From Euwallacea fornicatus (Eukaryota; Arthropoda; Insecta; Coleoptera; Curculionidae), in the NCBI RefSeq assembly GCF_040115645.1, contig NC_089571.1, forward strand, positions 806,001 to 870,000: DNA of 64,000 nt, in the 5' to 3' direction. This document shows positions 11,130 through 21,880 of this stretch, in pieces (position 1 is the first letter of the stretch; the number at the start of each line of letters is the position of its first letter). Under the pieces are notes generated by a model that worked only from the letters and a program-made list of their open reading frames with translations, did not search any database and had not been told where the DNA came from. The position numbers were made by a program, and so were the translations under genes.

Positions 11130-12255
11130 CGTTTTAAGGAAAAATATGCCAAGACACCATTTTTTCTCAAATGGCGAAATGCAAGATATGGTGTGCGTGT
11201 ATGTGCAAGAAAATCGTAATGGACGTAACTATTACGTAAACGGTGATATTTGCAATTGTGTCCAAACAGGAAGAAGCCAGATTTCACACTCTTCAGAAAC
11301 CTTTATGATAGATTAGGAGAAACCGGATCATTTCGTCCAAAGAGGGACAACGCGACTCTCCCGAAAACACCACTATGGAAAAAGAGGATGAAATTTTAAT
11401 TGGCATTGCTGACAGCCAAGAAGCCAGTTCTAACCAAATGGTACAAGAATACAAAAGTACCAGACCGTCCAAATCATCCGTTTTAAGAGTGCTGCATGGA
11501 GAATATTTTTACTCCTCCCATTTCACCTCTGTCCAGAACCTTCCTGAGATTGATCTCGCAGCTCGGCTGCGATTCGCACGTTTTTCTCGAAATCAGCATA
11601 AAGTTGATGCTGTGTTAGAGAATAAAATCTTATTCGCGTATGAAGCCACGTTTACTCGACGGGGTGTCTTTAACTTTAGAAATAGCCACGATAGGGACGT
11701 CGAAAATCCCCATGCAGTGACCGACAGTAATTTTCAATATGAATTCAAAGTCTGCGTCTGGTGTTGAATTAACAGTAATTATTTTCTCGGACCATTTGAT
11801 TTGCCACTAAATTTGAATGATGAATCATTTTTGAACTTTCTTCAAACGCAACCGGTTAATTCTTTTGACGACTTGTCGTCTAATTTGCGACAAAACGTGT
11901 ACTTTATGCGCGATAGTACCCTACAACATGTTTCTATAGCAGTTAGAAATTATTTAAATGCAGAGTTTTCAGGTGGTTAGCCCACGGAAGTAGCACGCTT
12001 TGGCCTGTGAGAAGCCCCGACTTGAATACGCTTGATTTCTGTTGTTGGAGATCCATCAGAACAGAAGTGTATGAGAAACTGATAGATGAGCGTGAAGAAT
12101 TATGGCAGTGAATTAGAACTGCTTCCGATTTGTTTCAGATGGAATATTTATTTTTTTAAATCAGGCGATTCACGAATAAATGTGTGAGCAAATGTCTTGA
12201 AGTGAATGCAAGTCGCTTTGAGCAATTCTTACCTAAAATAGGTATATTTTTTCAT
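11130..12255 (+). pseudogene. mariner-like DDxD transposase
   Basis: The frames together give an insect mariner transposase: FSNGEMQDMVCVY near the start, then DRLGETGSFRPKR, a second DNA-binding part (RPSKSSVLRVLHGEYF), DLAARLRFARFSR, a decayed first catalytic block ENKILFAYEATFTRRGVFNF in which the expected TDEA reads AYEA, VENPHAV, then YFMRDSTLQH with the second aspartate, and SPDLNTLDFCCWRS with the third acidic position. It ends around VNASRFEQFLPKIG. There are several stops and frameshifts, and the first catalytic aspartate is lost. It belongs to the same broad group as the 18.7-kb and 27.9-kb elements. Confidence 0.82.
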
Positions 12256-12334
12256 TAACTGTCTCTAATTATTATTATTATTAGGTAACAATGTGTCAAA
12301 GATATTTGCATTTTAAATATATACAATATATATA

Positions 12335-12593
12335 CAGGGTGTTCCAAATCCGAGGTGTTATCATTGCTATTTTTTAAACGTTAAGAGTTACAGGGTCGGT
12401 TAAATTAGACAAAATCTAAATTTGACCGAATTTCAGTTTCGTCCTAATAACTTACAAACTAAAAATCATTTGGCAACATTGTTTACAGTTTTTAGAAGAG
12501 TATGAAATTTAGTACATTTTGTCTAATTTAACCGATTCTAACTGTTACCGCTTAAGAAGTGGCAACGATAGCATACCGGTTTAGAACATCCTG
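12335..12593. mobile_element. TA-flanked MITE, 259 bp
   Basis: The ends are CAGGGTGTTCCAAATCC and, inverted, CAGGATGTTCTAAACC, with TA on both sides. The arms continue inward for about 90 bp, with a shared block GTCGGTTAAATTAGACAAA. A second CAGGGT-like motif lies about 55 bp inside the left end (TTACAGGGTCGG). There is no coding sequence. The ends match those of the mariner-like elements in this window, which probably supplied the transposase. Confidence 0.85.
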
Positions 12594-12989
12594 TATATAG
12601 TATATATATATATATAAAAATTACAATCAATTTGTGCAATTTGGAGTAATACTTCATTGAAGTCGCATTTGACACAACTGAAATAGATATAATGACACTG
12701 AACTTTTTAAATTTAAATATTTTGAAAATGGTGACTACCACCGACTATTAAGAAGTATATATTTTTAGAGTAAAACATATGGGAGAATCCATTTTCGCAT
12801 TCACCGTCTTGGTAAAGAAAACGGCCAAAAACTTATGAAAAGTTAAACTTGCGAAATATTAGTTAAGTGGCGCCCCCTAACTGATACCACTAAGTAACCT
12901 TTAAATCTGCAATCTAATTATCAAATCATTAGTGAGGGATCACTCTGTATACAGAGTCAGCTACGCAGTCAGTTCTCTACAAAATTTTT

Positions 12990-13455
12990 GACTTCCCACT
13001 ATCGTAGCTTAAACGAAATTTGGTTTCAGACCAAAATCAACCATTTTGACTCCAAGTAACGTATTTTCTGATTAGCGCCACTTCTGATCATACCGAAAGT
13101 AGCTACCAACTTTTTTATTTAAGTGAAACCTTTTATGTTTTTTTGACATTTTCGGATCTCTAGTTAGATTTTAAGGCCAGTTTATGTAAAGTGTCTTATG
13201 TTTAAAATTTGTCGTTTCCGAGTTTTACCCGAAAAAATGTCAAAATTTGACAGCTGCGAGACCCCATGGAAATCGGTATTCTGCGCTAACCGCTACGAAT
13301 TGTAGAGTCGATGTTTTGAGGGTCAAGGAGGCCTTAATAAGCTGCGTTTTGACGTATTTCAGTTTGACAGAGAGTCTTCCACGACCCCCGAAACCTGCCT
13401 CCGAAGTTGCACGATCTAAATGTCTATAACTTGTATATTTCAATTCGGGCACCCT
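12990..13455 (-). mobile_element. MITE family X, copy 1
   Basis: Read on the minus strand from AGGGTGCCCGAATTGAAATA, this block aligns with 13530-13905 and 49111-49495 over most of its length. Shared landmarks are GCAACTTCGGAGG, ACGCAGCTTATTA, CACTTTACATAAACTGGCC and GGTCTGAAACC. The outer end resembles mariner TIRs. No transposase is present. Confidence 0.7.
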
Positions 13456-13529
13456 ATTTAGTACCAGTCCAGGAAACTTAATAATATTTAGTATGGAATT
13501 AAATTCTACACTCGAAAATGCTTTAAGGT

Positions 13530-13905
13530 ATAGGGTGTCCTAGTTGAAATAAGCATATTATTGAGATTTGAACGCATGCAACTTCGAGGGCATGTTCCGG
13601 GGACTGTAGAAGACTTTTTATCAAATTGAAATACACCAATACGTAGGCGTCAAACTTTCCATATTTTCCAGTATAAATTGGAAATGGTGAATTTTAAAGA
13701 TAAGACACTTTACGTAAACTAGCCTTTAAATTTAACGCGAAATCTAAAAATTACGAAAAAATTAGAGGATTCCCTTTAAAATAACAAAGTTGGGAGGTAT
13801 TTACGGTATAATCCGAAATGCTGCCATTTTGAAAATATTTTGCTTGGATTTGAAATAGTCATAGGTCATAGGTCATTTTAGTCTGGAACCGAATTTTACT
13901 GGATT
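13530..13905 (+). mobile_element. MITE family X, copy 2
   Basis: It starts TAGGGTGTCCTAGTTGAAAT and aligns with the 49111-49495 copy in the same orientation and with 12990-13455 in the opposite one. Its outer end faces that of copy 1 across 74 bases, so the two form an inverted pair. It lacks a middle part present in the other two copies. There is no coding sequence. Confidence 0.7.
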
Positions 13906-15104
13906 ACCATAGTTGAAAATAAAAAAATTTCAAACCTACTTGCTGCATGGCTAATCCTGTGCAAGGCATTTTCGGCGCCGAGTCATCAGAGACTCGGAAT
14001 ATTTAAAAATAAAGAGTATTTATTCTTATTCCTAATCACGTTAATAATTATGGATAGGGGATGATAGGTTTTTGGAAATTCGGTTCGTCAAATTTGCCAT
14101 ATTTCAATTCCTTCGACATTTCTTTCTCTTCTTATTCTTAATACTTTATACGATTTTTTTTTAGCAAACTAGCTATCTAACTTCTAACGGGGAAACTTAG
14201 ATGGGAAATAAATAATATAATCACTTAATTACGACAGTGGAAATAAGCACAACGATAATGCATTTGCGTCAAATAACTACAACGATAACGAAGTTCTCAT
14301 CTATCGGTCCGTAAATCACGGATTCCGTTATCCTTAACAACCGCAAGCGCTCCCAGGAGAAGATCTGCGCATGACCTAAATAGCGACAATCGTGACCGAG
14401 CGACATTTTTAACGATTCAAAAAACATCTCTATTTATTTTAAAAATTCGTAAAACTCTTGAAAATGCACAAGTTGTTCGACAAAAAGTAGTTTATTATTG
14501 GCAAAGTAAATTAATACTGGCAAAATAACGAAGCATTGAAATATACAGTTTTTTTTTTCGTTTTAGAAGGAAATCAAAGTAAAAAGGCCATTTTTAGTAA
14601 AATATGGCAACGAATTAGCCCTTCCTAATGAAATTCTAATAATAACGTTTGATAAGTAATATTCCACATATTCGCATCATTTTTTGCACGCCCCTGAGTT
14701 TTAGAATGCGTGTTAGGGGAGGTATTTTACTCGAAGGGTTAAGAAAAAATTACTTTTACTACCTTAGCGGCTGTAAAACTTCTAAAAGTGTTCAAGGTTC
14801 ATAGCAAAACCGACGTATTATTGCGATATTGTTAAGTAAATTAACCTGAAGTAACTATATCACATGGAGAAAACGAAATCACACAGTGTGGTATGATTAA
14901 GATTGAAGAAATTGGCCGATTTTTTTAGAAAAGAATTGTAGCGTTTCGATTGAAGGAGATTGCACGGATAATAATGCATATCTGAATTGATTACTATAAA
15001 TCTCTTAAAACGTCCTCACCCCATTACATTTTAAAGCGACTTTTTCTTCATTAAACATAAGAGTGCGATAATACGTTTTTTCAACTGCTAGCTTTGAAAG
15101 ACGC
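13906..15104. other. no recognisable gene
   Basis: AT-rich DNA with no open frame above 60 codons and no clear TIRs. A denser stretch at 14280-14410 holds several CpGs (GGTCCGTAAATCACGG, CAACCGCAAGCGCTCCC) but shows no feature I can name. Confidence 0.4.
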
Positions 15105-15455
15105 CATTATTAGTCGTCGCTAAATAATGAATAACCTGTTAACAACCACATGCACATGGCTCACCGTTTACCTAAAGAACTAATCGGCCGCAATGTTGTT
15201 GTCATACCTTGTTTTATTTATGGTTTCCATGGCAATGAAAGTCAAATGAAACGTCACCGTTAATGTTTTAATTCACGAGGCTTTGTCTTTTTTCGTTTCG
15301 GATTTAAGTCACACCTCGTTTAGGCGGACTTCATGTAATATTTTCACATCCAGTACCTACCTAGTAGGGAAAAAAATTGTATATAGCGGTTGTGAAATAT
15401 TAATGACCTTGAGATCGCTGAGCACCTGCAGTTCTGGGTGTAAACGTCACTTCCG
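15105..15455 (+). repeat. dispersed noncoding repeat, copy B
   Basis: Partner of 3205-3520 in the same orientation. It holds TTTCCATGGCAATG followed 12 bases later by AACGTCACCGT, both of which are kept in the partner with small changes. It ends before the Tc1-like element at 15550. A 144-codon open frame beginning at 15283 runs through this block and into the transposon end, so it is almost certainly not a gene. Confidence 0.55.
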
Positions 15456-15549
15456 GTTATGGCAATGTATTTCACGACCTTGGTGTATAATGTGCCATTT
15501 TCTACGTCTACGTCAAAAGACTGCGTATACCATCGGAAGGACCTACATG

Positions 15550-16983
15550 CAGATGCGAGCAATGAAACAAATACACTTGCACATTAGCTGCTTAACGCTC
15601 TGTATTGTCGAAGTGTTTAGGAGAAATCATACTTCTATGTTGAGAACTTGTCTAAGGCAGTTACATCTCATTATAAAATTTCATGCCCGTTTGCTTCCAA
15701 AACTTGTTGACACCTAGTAAGCATGGAGGCGATAAGCCTTTGGCAGTACTCGATAGGTATTTTCTTCCATTCCTCTAGAGGTAGAGCCCATGAATCGTTT
15801 AGGGAAGTCAGTCTTTTTTCTTTTACATGGTTTTTCAAGTAGTGCCATAGGTTTCTATAGGATCCAAGTCTGGCGATCGTGCGGGCCAACCCATAACACC
15901 AATGGAATTTGTGCTAAACCAATTCTTCACAACCTTTGTCGTATGCTTCGGGTCGTTATCTCGCTGAAACACCCATTTTAAAGGCATGTCTTCGTCGGCA
16001 TACGGCAACATGTGGTTTGTTAAGATATCCAAATATGATTCTTTAGTTAGAATTCCATCAATTTTCACCAGAGGGCCCACACCAGTTCAAGAAGAACATT
16101 CCCATATTTTTATACTACCATGCTTTACGGTCGTCACCGTGTATATAGGGTCAAACGCTAATCCTGAGGGCCTTCGCACCAATCCCGAACGGTCTGAACT
16201 GACGGCATAAACTTGAATTCGTCACTCCCTAAAATGTTTCGCCATTTTTCCTGATTTTCCTCTCCCGACCATTCTAAGTGTTCTCGAGCGAATGTTTTGC
16301 GAGCAACTCGATGAATTTTTTTCAAAAGGGGCACCCGACGGGGACTTCTCGCTTTCACGTTCTGTTCTAAGAGCCTTTTCCGAACTGTCCAAACACTGAC
16401 ATTAGCGTCTGACTCAGTCAATATTTCTTGGGCCGTGTTGAAAGTGTCTTTCTTTGCCATTCGCACAATTTTGAATCCATACTAGGCGTAGTCTACCGAG
16501 CTTTACCTCTGTTTTCTTGATTCGGATGCTCTTTAAAAGAATTCTGGACCATTCCGACAGAACGTCAAATAACCGGAATGACAGTCCTCCATTTTTTAGG
16601 TCCTAATCAGACTCATTTCATCTGAAGAACAGTGCTTGTTGTGACCGGTTTTCTTCAATTTTTTTTTTAGAAAACAACAGGATATTTGAATGGAATAAAG
16701 TTTCACAAGCTGATCATACTTACCAGAAATTACTATCATAAAAATTAATAAACTTCACTTAATAAGGTTTATAAGAATATCTGTCAAAAAGCGAACGGAT
16801 AGAAACAATTGAATTTTTGACAGTTCCTATTGTTTATATGGATGTGTCATCTGTCTGTCATTTGGGGGAATTATACGTTGCACCTGCCCGACTTGATTAA
16901 TTCCTGAAAAATTTCACGGGATCTGAGTTACTAAAGGATTCGTAATGAGTTAATGGCAGTATTTGTTTTATTGCTCGCATCTG
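15550..16983 (-). mobile_element. Tc1-like element
   Basis: The left end reads CAGATGCGAGCAATGAAACA and the right end, inverted, CAGATGCGAGCAATAAAACA. The match continues for about 35-40 bp. A TA follows the right end at 16984; the two bases before the left end are TG, a likely decayed TA. The 1.43-kb length and a minus-strand DD34E transposase fit Tc1. Confidence 0.85.
15671..16466 (-). pseudogene. Tc1-like DD34E transposase
   Basis: Fragments in order are an N-terminal part (TAQEILTESDANVSVWTVRK, then RRVPLLKKIHRVARKTFARE), the first catalytic aspartate in ILGSDEFKFM, the middle GPLVKIDGILTKESYLDIL, the second aspartate in VFQRDNDPKHT, and the glutamate in SPDLDPIE with 34 residues between, then a C-terminal part ending SMLTRCQQVLEANGHEIL. 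All three catalytic residues remain. The frames are broken near 16160, near 15840 and within the N-terminus. The helix-turn-helix before 16466 is hard to follow. Confidence 0.85.
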
Positions 16984-17220
16984 TATATCGGAAAATCAGC
17001 AACTAAAGGCGTATGCTATGTCACGAACCTTAACAGAGTTATGTAATATTATTAAGCGCAGCTAACAGCTGATCCGAGCTGGTGTCTTAGAATTTCTACA
17101 GCACTCACGTATATTATTTCACGATTTTGTAATACAAAAAAACTTCGTCTATGGAGAAAGGTATAATTAAAATTTCAACAAGATCACGATGAGACAGCAG
17201 TAGATCGTAGAAAACTATTA

Positions 17221-17660
17221 TACAGACTGTCCGGTGTAAGAATGCACTCTATAGGAATCTCGCCAACTATGCAAGATAAGGTGGTTAAATTAGCGAAAAA
17301 TTGCGCCTTTCTGTGCTTCTGCAAAATCCGAAGCTATTTGCGAAAAACCGATTTTTCGCGATTCAATTTTCGCTATTTCTTTTATTTTATTTCAAAAGAT
17401 ATGGTAAAATAAACTTGAAATTCTCATTGCCACCTTTTCTCCTTTACAAGATGGTTTTTTAGATTTTCGATCCGACGGTTCGTTTCTTCGAATCCATTAT
17501 TAACTTTTTTTTTTAACGGTCAACAAATTTTATTTTACGCTCGGTAAATTCCACCTTTTTCTTAATCCAACGATATATCACATTTATGATTTATTAAATG
17601 GTTCAGCCCAAAATATTTCATTCTCCGGTTACGAACATAACGTAACTTTTATTCGACGTC
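17221..17660. repeat. dispersed repeat R2, copy 1 (mariner-end-like)
   Basis: It begins TACAGACTGTCCGG, which resembles the TACAGGGTGTCC ends of the mariner elements here. The segment from about 17330 aligns with 31085-31340 through CCGAAG, CTCATTGCC and TTTACAAGA followed by GATCC. It may be the outer part of the element whose broken transposase lies at 17895-18520. The opposite end was not found. Confidence 0.4.
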
Positions 17661-17706
17661 ATGAGCGGCTTCGAAAATAATTTGTTTAAATCCGTCATGT
17701 AATTAA

Positions 17707-17715
<9 letters not shown>

Positions 17716-17740
<25 letters not shown>
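17716..17740 (+). repeat. poly(A) run, 25 bases
   Basis: An uninterrupted run of 25 A preceded by AATTT. No retrotransposed gene or LINE sequence is recognisable upstream, so it is recorded as a homopolymer. Confidence 0.85.
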
Positions 17741-17894
17741 TCGTTTGAAATATTTTTTATGGTCACATATTTCACCCTCATCCTCCAAATGTGAATGACA
17801 CCGGTTAACTATATCCTCCACCGCACTATTTAACACCTCTAAAACTATATTTCTTATTGCACCTCGAATTACAACCTTCAGTTAATTATTTAGA

Positions 17895-18520
17895 AGTGGC
17901 CTTCCTTAAATTTAATTTTTCAGCAATTCCTCCAAGAAAACCTCGAGTGGCGTAACATTGGGAGAGCGCGGTGGCAGGTTTATGGGGCCCTTAGTAGAAA
18001 TTAAATTATTTTCAAAGCGGCCTCTTAAACATTTAATATCATGTCTGGGGTTATGTCGTTGGTCATCTTGCTGGAACCACATATTACCAATTACTGCAAA
18101 AGGAAGGCCATCTAGAACGTCTTCAATTTGATTTTTTGAAAATTGACCATTTTTTTCAAAATTTTGAGTTCTCTCACAAAGTGTAACTCCAGTAATTCGT
18201 GTTCCCAAAATACCACATCACACGTTAAGTCCACACTATCGTTGACATGTAGATGTTCGAGTGCGTTTTTAATTTTTTGTTACCAAATGATGATGATGAT
18301 GATGATAATTTCGATTAAAGATGCCATTTTTTGATAATTAACTTTCGTTTGTCTGCAAAATCTGATAAGAAAAATGATAATCTTCATAGCGTTGCCAAGT
18401 AAATCATCCGCAAAAATGTCTTTTACGCTCGAAGTCCCCAGGAAGCAAACTTCGAGAGATGCGATACTTATACGGGTGGTATCTTTGCTTATGAAGAATT
18501 CTCTCTGCTTCTGTTGAAGG
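17895..18520 (-). pseudogene. mariner-like transposase remnant
   Basis: On the minus strand the order is RILHKQRYHPYKY, LLPGDFERKRHFCG, a degenerate first catalytic block ILQTNES where TDE is expected, NGIFNRN, then NMWFQQDDQRHN with the second aspartate and INLPPRSPNVTPLEVFL, where the third acidic residue is glutamate and SPD is SPN. An ATG trinucleotide repeat at 18287-18305 has expanded inside the reading frame. There are several stops and frame changes. It belongs to the insect mariner group with about 41 residues between the last two acidic residues. Confidence 0.75.
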
Positions 18521-18660
18521 AACAGCGTAGTAATTTTTCATACTTTGACAATTTACGTTATTATTTTCTTCTACTGCACGAAAAACAGTAATTTCTCGTT
18601 AAAATAATTTTTTTTTTGACGATGCAATATTTTTACGACTGCATTCATACGGTTGCAATA

Positions 18661-20216
18661 CAGGGTGTCCGGAAAAAACGTTGAAATATTTTAGGAGATG
18701 ATTTTAGAGGTTAAAATTTAAAAAAAAATCTCGTAAACATACCCCAAAAAATGCTTCTGAAAGGGACTAGAACCCTTTAAACGAGGACCTTTGAAAATGC
18801 TTTTTTGCAATATTTTCGAAACGGTTTGTGTTAAAATTATGAAATTCGTCAAACTTTAATAAGTTAGAATGGGAAAACTTTCTTTGTTTTAATAATTGCA
18901 AATTTTTGTCAGGGGCGTCACACACGTAAATTTTGCATAAAGCTTTTTTGTTTGTGACAATTCCTTATTTTTTAAATCAAATTACCGATTCGCAAATATT
19001 TTCCAGTGAAAAATGGTTCTCTTATTTCATCATTTTAAAGCCTCGTGATTTGCCTCAAAGAATTCAGTTCTGCCAATGGTTAAAGCAACAATTACTATTG
19101 AATGAAAATTTCTTGGAGAACATTCTCGTCACAGATGAAGCTATTTTCACACGCAATGGAATTTTTAATTCTCATAATACTCACATCTGGGCGGAAGAAA
19201 ATCCGCTCGAATTTTTCGAATCGGGACATCAGGACAAGTTTCTTATCAATATTTGGACAGGAATAAGAGGGGATTTTTTGATTGAACCGTTTGTTCTTCC
19301 CAACCGTTTAAATGGTATTTAAACTCTTTAGAAAATCCTTTGCTGGACTCAATTGAAGATGTACCATATCAGTTGAGTTATGGCATGTTTTTTATGGAAG
19401 ATGGGGCTCCGTCTCATTTCGCTCTGAATGTAAGAGCCTGTTTGGACCACGTATATCCAGGACTATGGATAGGACGTAGTGGACTAGTGCATTGGCCACC
19501 ACATTCACCAGATTTAAACCCCCTGGATTACTTTCCATGGGGGTAATTGAAGGAATTGGTTTGTGCTGTCCCGATTGGCACTAGGGAGGAATTGCAACAG
19601 CACATATTTACTGCGTGTGATTATGTCAGGGAGAAGCCTGGTGTTTTCGGTAGGCTACGAGTTTCTATGAAAAAGAGAATAAGAAGATGCATTGAGATGA
19701 ACGGAGGCCATCTTCAAAATTTGTTATCAGCAATAATTACTAATATTTGTCTCGTAATTGCTGGTTAATAAAAAAATATTTCTATTACAAGGAATGTGTC
19801 CCTGTAATCGCGCATCGATTTGTAAAATTCCATTTTTTAAAAAAACGGTCGATACAGACACGACGGCACTTTTTTACTGAAAAATATTGAAGAATCAGTA
19901 ATTTGATATCGAAAATAAAGAATTGTCACAAACAAAAAAATTAAGGCAAGATTTGCGCAGGAGGCCCCTTGTATGTGACACCCCTGACTAAAATTTGCAA
20001 TTGTTAAAACAAAGAAAGTTTTCCCATTCTAACTTATTAAAGTTTGACGAATTTCATAATTTTAACACAAACCGTTTCGAAAATATTGCAAAAAAAAAAG
20101 GGTTTTAGCCCTTTTAAGAAGCATTTTTTAGGGTATGTTTATGAGAACTTTTTTTTATAATTTTAACCTTTAGAATCGCCTCCTAAAATATTTCAACGTC
20201 TTTTCCGGACACCCTG
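18661..20216 (+). mobile_element. DD41D mariner-like element with ~350-bp TIRs
   Basis: The ends are CAGGGTGTCCGGAAAAAACG and, inverted, CAGGGTGTCCGGAAAAGACG, flanked by TA on both sides. The inverted arms run to about 19012 and from about 19866, with blocks such as AACTTTCTTTGTTTTAA and AAATTCGTCAAACTTTAATA nearly unchanged. The left arm leads straight into the middle of the transposase, so the N-terminal coding part is missing. It is a deletion derivative that keeps both ends. Confidence 0.93.
18976..19768 (+). pseudogene. DD41D mariner transposase, N-terminus missing
   Basis: It begins near PRDLPQRIQFCQWLKQQL, with the first catalytic aspartate in ILVTDEAIFTRNGIFN, then HIWAEENP and FLINIWTGIRGDFL. 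A frame change occurs near 19322. The second aspartate is in FMEDGAPSHF and the third in PHSPDLNPLDYFPWG, 41 residues later. A TAA at 19544 then replaces the residue before LKELVCAVPIGT, and the protein ends near GGHLQNLLSAI. All three acidic residues are intact. About 130 N-terminal residues, including the DNA-binding helices, are absent. Confidence 0.9.
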
Positions 20217-20688
20217 TATATTGGCTTATTAAACGAAGTACATTCTTTCAAATTTGTAACTAATGGCTTAAGAAATCGATCAGTTGGCTCGACGTCGTTC
20301 GGAATATTTTTGAAAATATTGCACCTCAGCTTAAGCACAATTTTTATGATTTTTATTATGACATCAAAGCAAATAAAATGTCTCTTTGTTGGAATAACGC
20401 TCCATTGCTTCAAATTTTACTGTGCGAACATACAATACAAATCAACGACTGTTAAATAATAATGCTTAAATATAATTGACAAGCACTGACTAAGTGAGAA
20501 AGACCAAACTATTTAATAATTTGTAAGTGTGACATATCGTGGGATTCAGGAACAGAGCAGGATTTACTGGGCGTAAAATATTTCTTGGCTATTTAAAAAC
20601 GCAAAATTGATGATGGTTTCGAAGAAACGAAACGTTGAATCGAAAATTTAAAAACACAGTGCTGTAGAGGAGAAATTTATTTTAAAAT
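20217..20688. other. no recognisable gene
   Basis: AT-rich DNA between a mariner element and a LINE tail. Only one short minus-strand frame is open and it has no recognised motif. Confidence 0.4.
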
Positions 20689-20722
20689 ATTATTATATTA
20701 TTATTATTAAAAATTAATGTGC

Positions 20723-20890
20723 GTCGGCAACTACAGGACATTGGCACAGGGACGCGAGACAAGGGTCGGCAACTACAGGACATTGGCACAGGGACGCGAG
20801 ACAAGAATCGGCAACTACAGGACATTGGCACAGGGACGCGAGACAAGGGTCGGCAACTACAGGACATTGGTACAGGGACGCGAGACAAGG
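20723..20890 (-). repeat. four tandem 42-bp units in LINE 3'UTR
   Basis: Four units start at 20723, 20765, 20807 and 20849. They differ at only a few positions, for example GGGTCGG against GAATCGG and GGCACAGG against GGTACAGG. The unit is GC-rich unlike the surroundings. Because 42 is a multiple of three, frames on both strands remain open and give repeating peptides such as LQDIGTGTRD; these are not genes. Confidence 0.95.
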
Positions 20891-20911
20891 AGTACATGTG
20901 AAGTGTTCGGG

Positions 20912-21824
20912 TTATAGACTGTTGTATAAATTGGTGTGTTTCAGAAATGCAATAACATTTGACAGTATTTGATAGCTAGTAATATTTACTCTGACGTCGT
21001 CACTTAGGTTCTGTCGTGACCTCTCCATGGAGTAGTAAGGGCATTCGGATAGGATGTGTTTGACTGTAAGTGTTACACTGCAGTGCTCACATACAAGTGG
21101 TTGATTGGATTCCATGAGATATGAGTGTGTGAGTCTGATCTGTCTAATTCTTAATCGTCGGATCAGGAGAGCATCTTTCCTGTTCATTGAATGTAGGGAT
21201 ATGGTGCGAAGGTCAGGCTCAATACTGGCGAGTTTGTGGTTTGTACTTTTCCATTTGTTTAGCCATTTTTCGTGAACTAGTCTTCTGAAATGATTTTTGA
21301 GATCTCTCTGAAGTTGAATATCTTCAATGTGATTTTAGAGCTTCTTTTGCGATCGTGTCGACCTTTTCGTTACCTCCAATTCCCACATGCGATGGCGCCC
21401 AAATGATAATCAATTTTGTGCCTAGGCTAGAAGTTGCATGAATCCTGTGTTGAATTTCTTGAGCTATGAGGTGTTGTGTATATACGTTGTTGATGGATTG
21501 AATTGAGCCAAGAGAGTCCGTGCAAATGGCGACTGATTGGTCTCCAGCGGAGACCGATTTGAGGACTGCAAGTGTTCCAGAGAGTTCCCCAGTATGGATA
21601 CTACAGAGGTCAGGTGGCCGTGAAAGAGATATAGTCCGATTTGGTGTGTTGACCGAGCAACTGACCCCTCCTGTTCCCTTCGATGCGTCGGTATACAAAA
21701 CTGTGCTCGGAGAGACGTTATTAATAAGTTCAAGGAATATTTTAAAATATGTTTTGAAATAGTCAGAAAACCGTAAAAAAGCGATCGCCAAAAATTGGTT
21801 TTTCTCAGATAACTTCGGATCCAT
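20912..21824 (-). pseudogene. LINE ORF2 C-terminus: RNase H and zinc tail
   Basis: The RNase H domain occupies the first part. It has VLYTDASKG (first aspartate), GELSGTLAVL (glutamate), ICTDSLGSI (second aspartate) and WAPSHVGIGGNEKVDTIAKE (histidine and final aspartate), so all catalytic residues are present. After a frameshift at about 21330 it continues through WLNKWKSTNHK, IRRLRIRQIRLTHSYL and CEHCSVTLTVKHILSECPYY, the cysteine-histidine tail found in jockey-type ORF2 proteins, to a TAA at 20912. Only one frame change breaks about 300 codons, so this insertion is fairly young. Confidence 0.9.
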
Positions 21825-21880
21825 TCGAAATTATTCATATTTAAAAACATGATTTTGCAGAACTCGGAAAGGAGCAACTC

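Larger units (their letters stand above)
10745..12905 (+). mobile_element. mariner-like element with nested MITE
   Basis: Inverted repeats share GTGGTATCAGTTAGGGG and GCGCCACT at about 10763 and, inverted, at about 12885, and continue inward for about 150 bp through TTTTTGGCCGTT, TTTACCAA and AAAATGGAT. The outer limits are approximate because the first bases have diverged. Inside lies a plus-strand mariner transposase pseudogene and, between its end and the right repeat, a 259-bp MITE at 12335-12593 that inserted later. Confidence 0.8.
20689..21880 (-). mobile_element. 3' end of a jockey/I-type LINE
   Basis: On the minus strand the order is RNase H domain, cysteine-rich C-terminal tail, stop codon, a 3' untranslated part with four 42-bp tandem units, and an irregular (TAA)n tail at 20689-20711. 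Loss of the reverse transcriptase and a TAA-type tail are typical of a 5'-truncated LINE insertion of the I/jockey group. The 5' limit is uncertain, about 21830-21900. The target duplication could not be fixed because the tail and flank are both AT-rich. Confidence 0.85.

Noticed and set aside
15283..15717. 144-codon frame as a possible gene
   Set aside because: It runs from a dispersed noncoding repeat into the end of a Tc1-like element, so it crosses unrelated sequences.
17716..17740. Poly(A) as a sign of a processed pseudogene
   Set aside because: No coding remnant precedes it on the matching strand.
20723..20890. CRISPR-like array
   Set aside because: The units are direct tandem copies without unique spacers, and the genome is eukaryotic.
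20682..20917. Repeat proteins around the 42-bp array on both strands
   Set aside because: The unit length is a multiple of three, so frames stay open by construction; the array is in a LINE 3'UTR.
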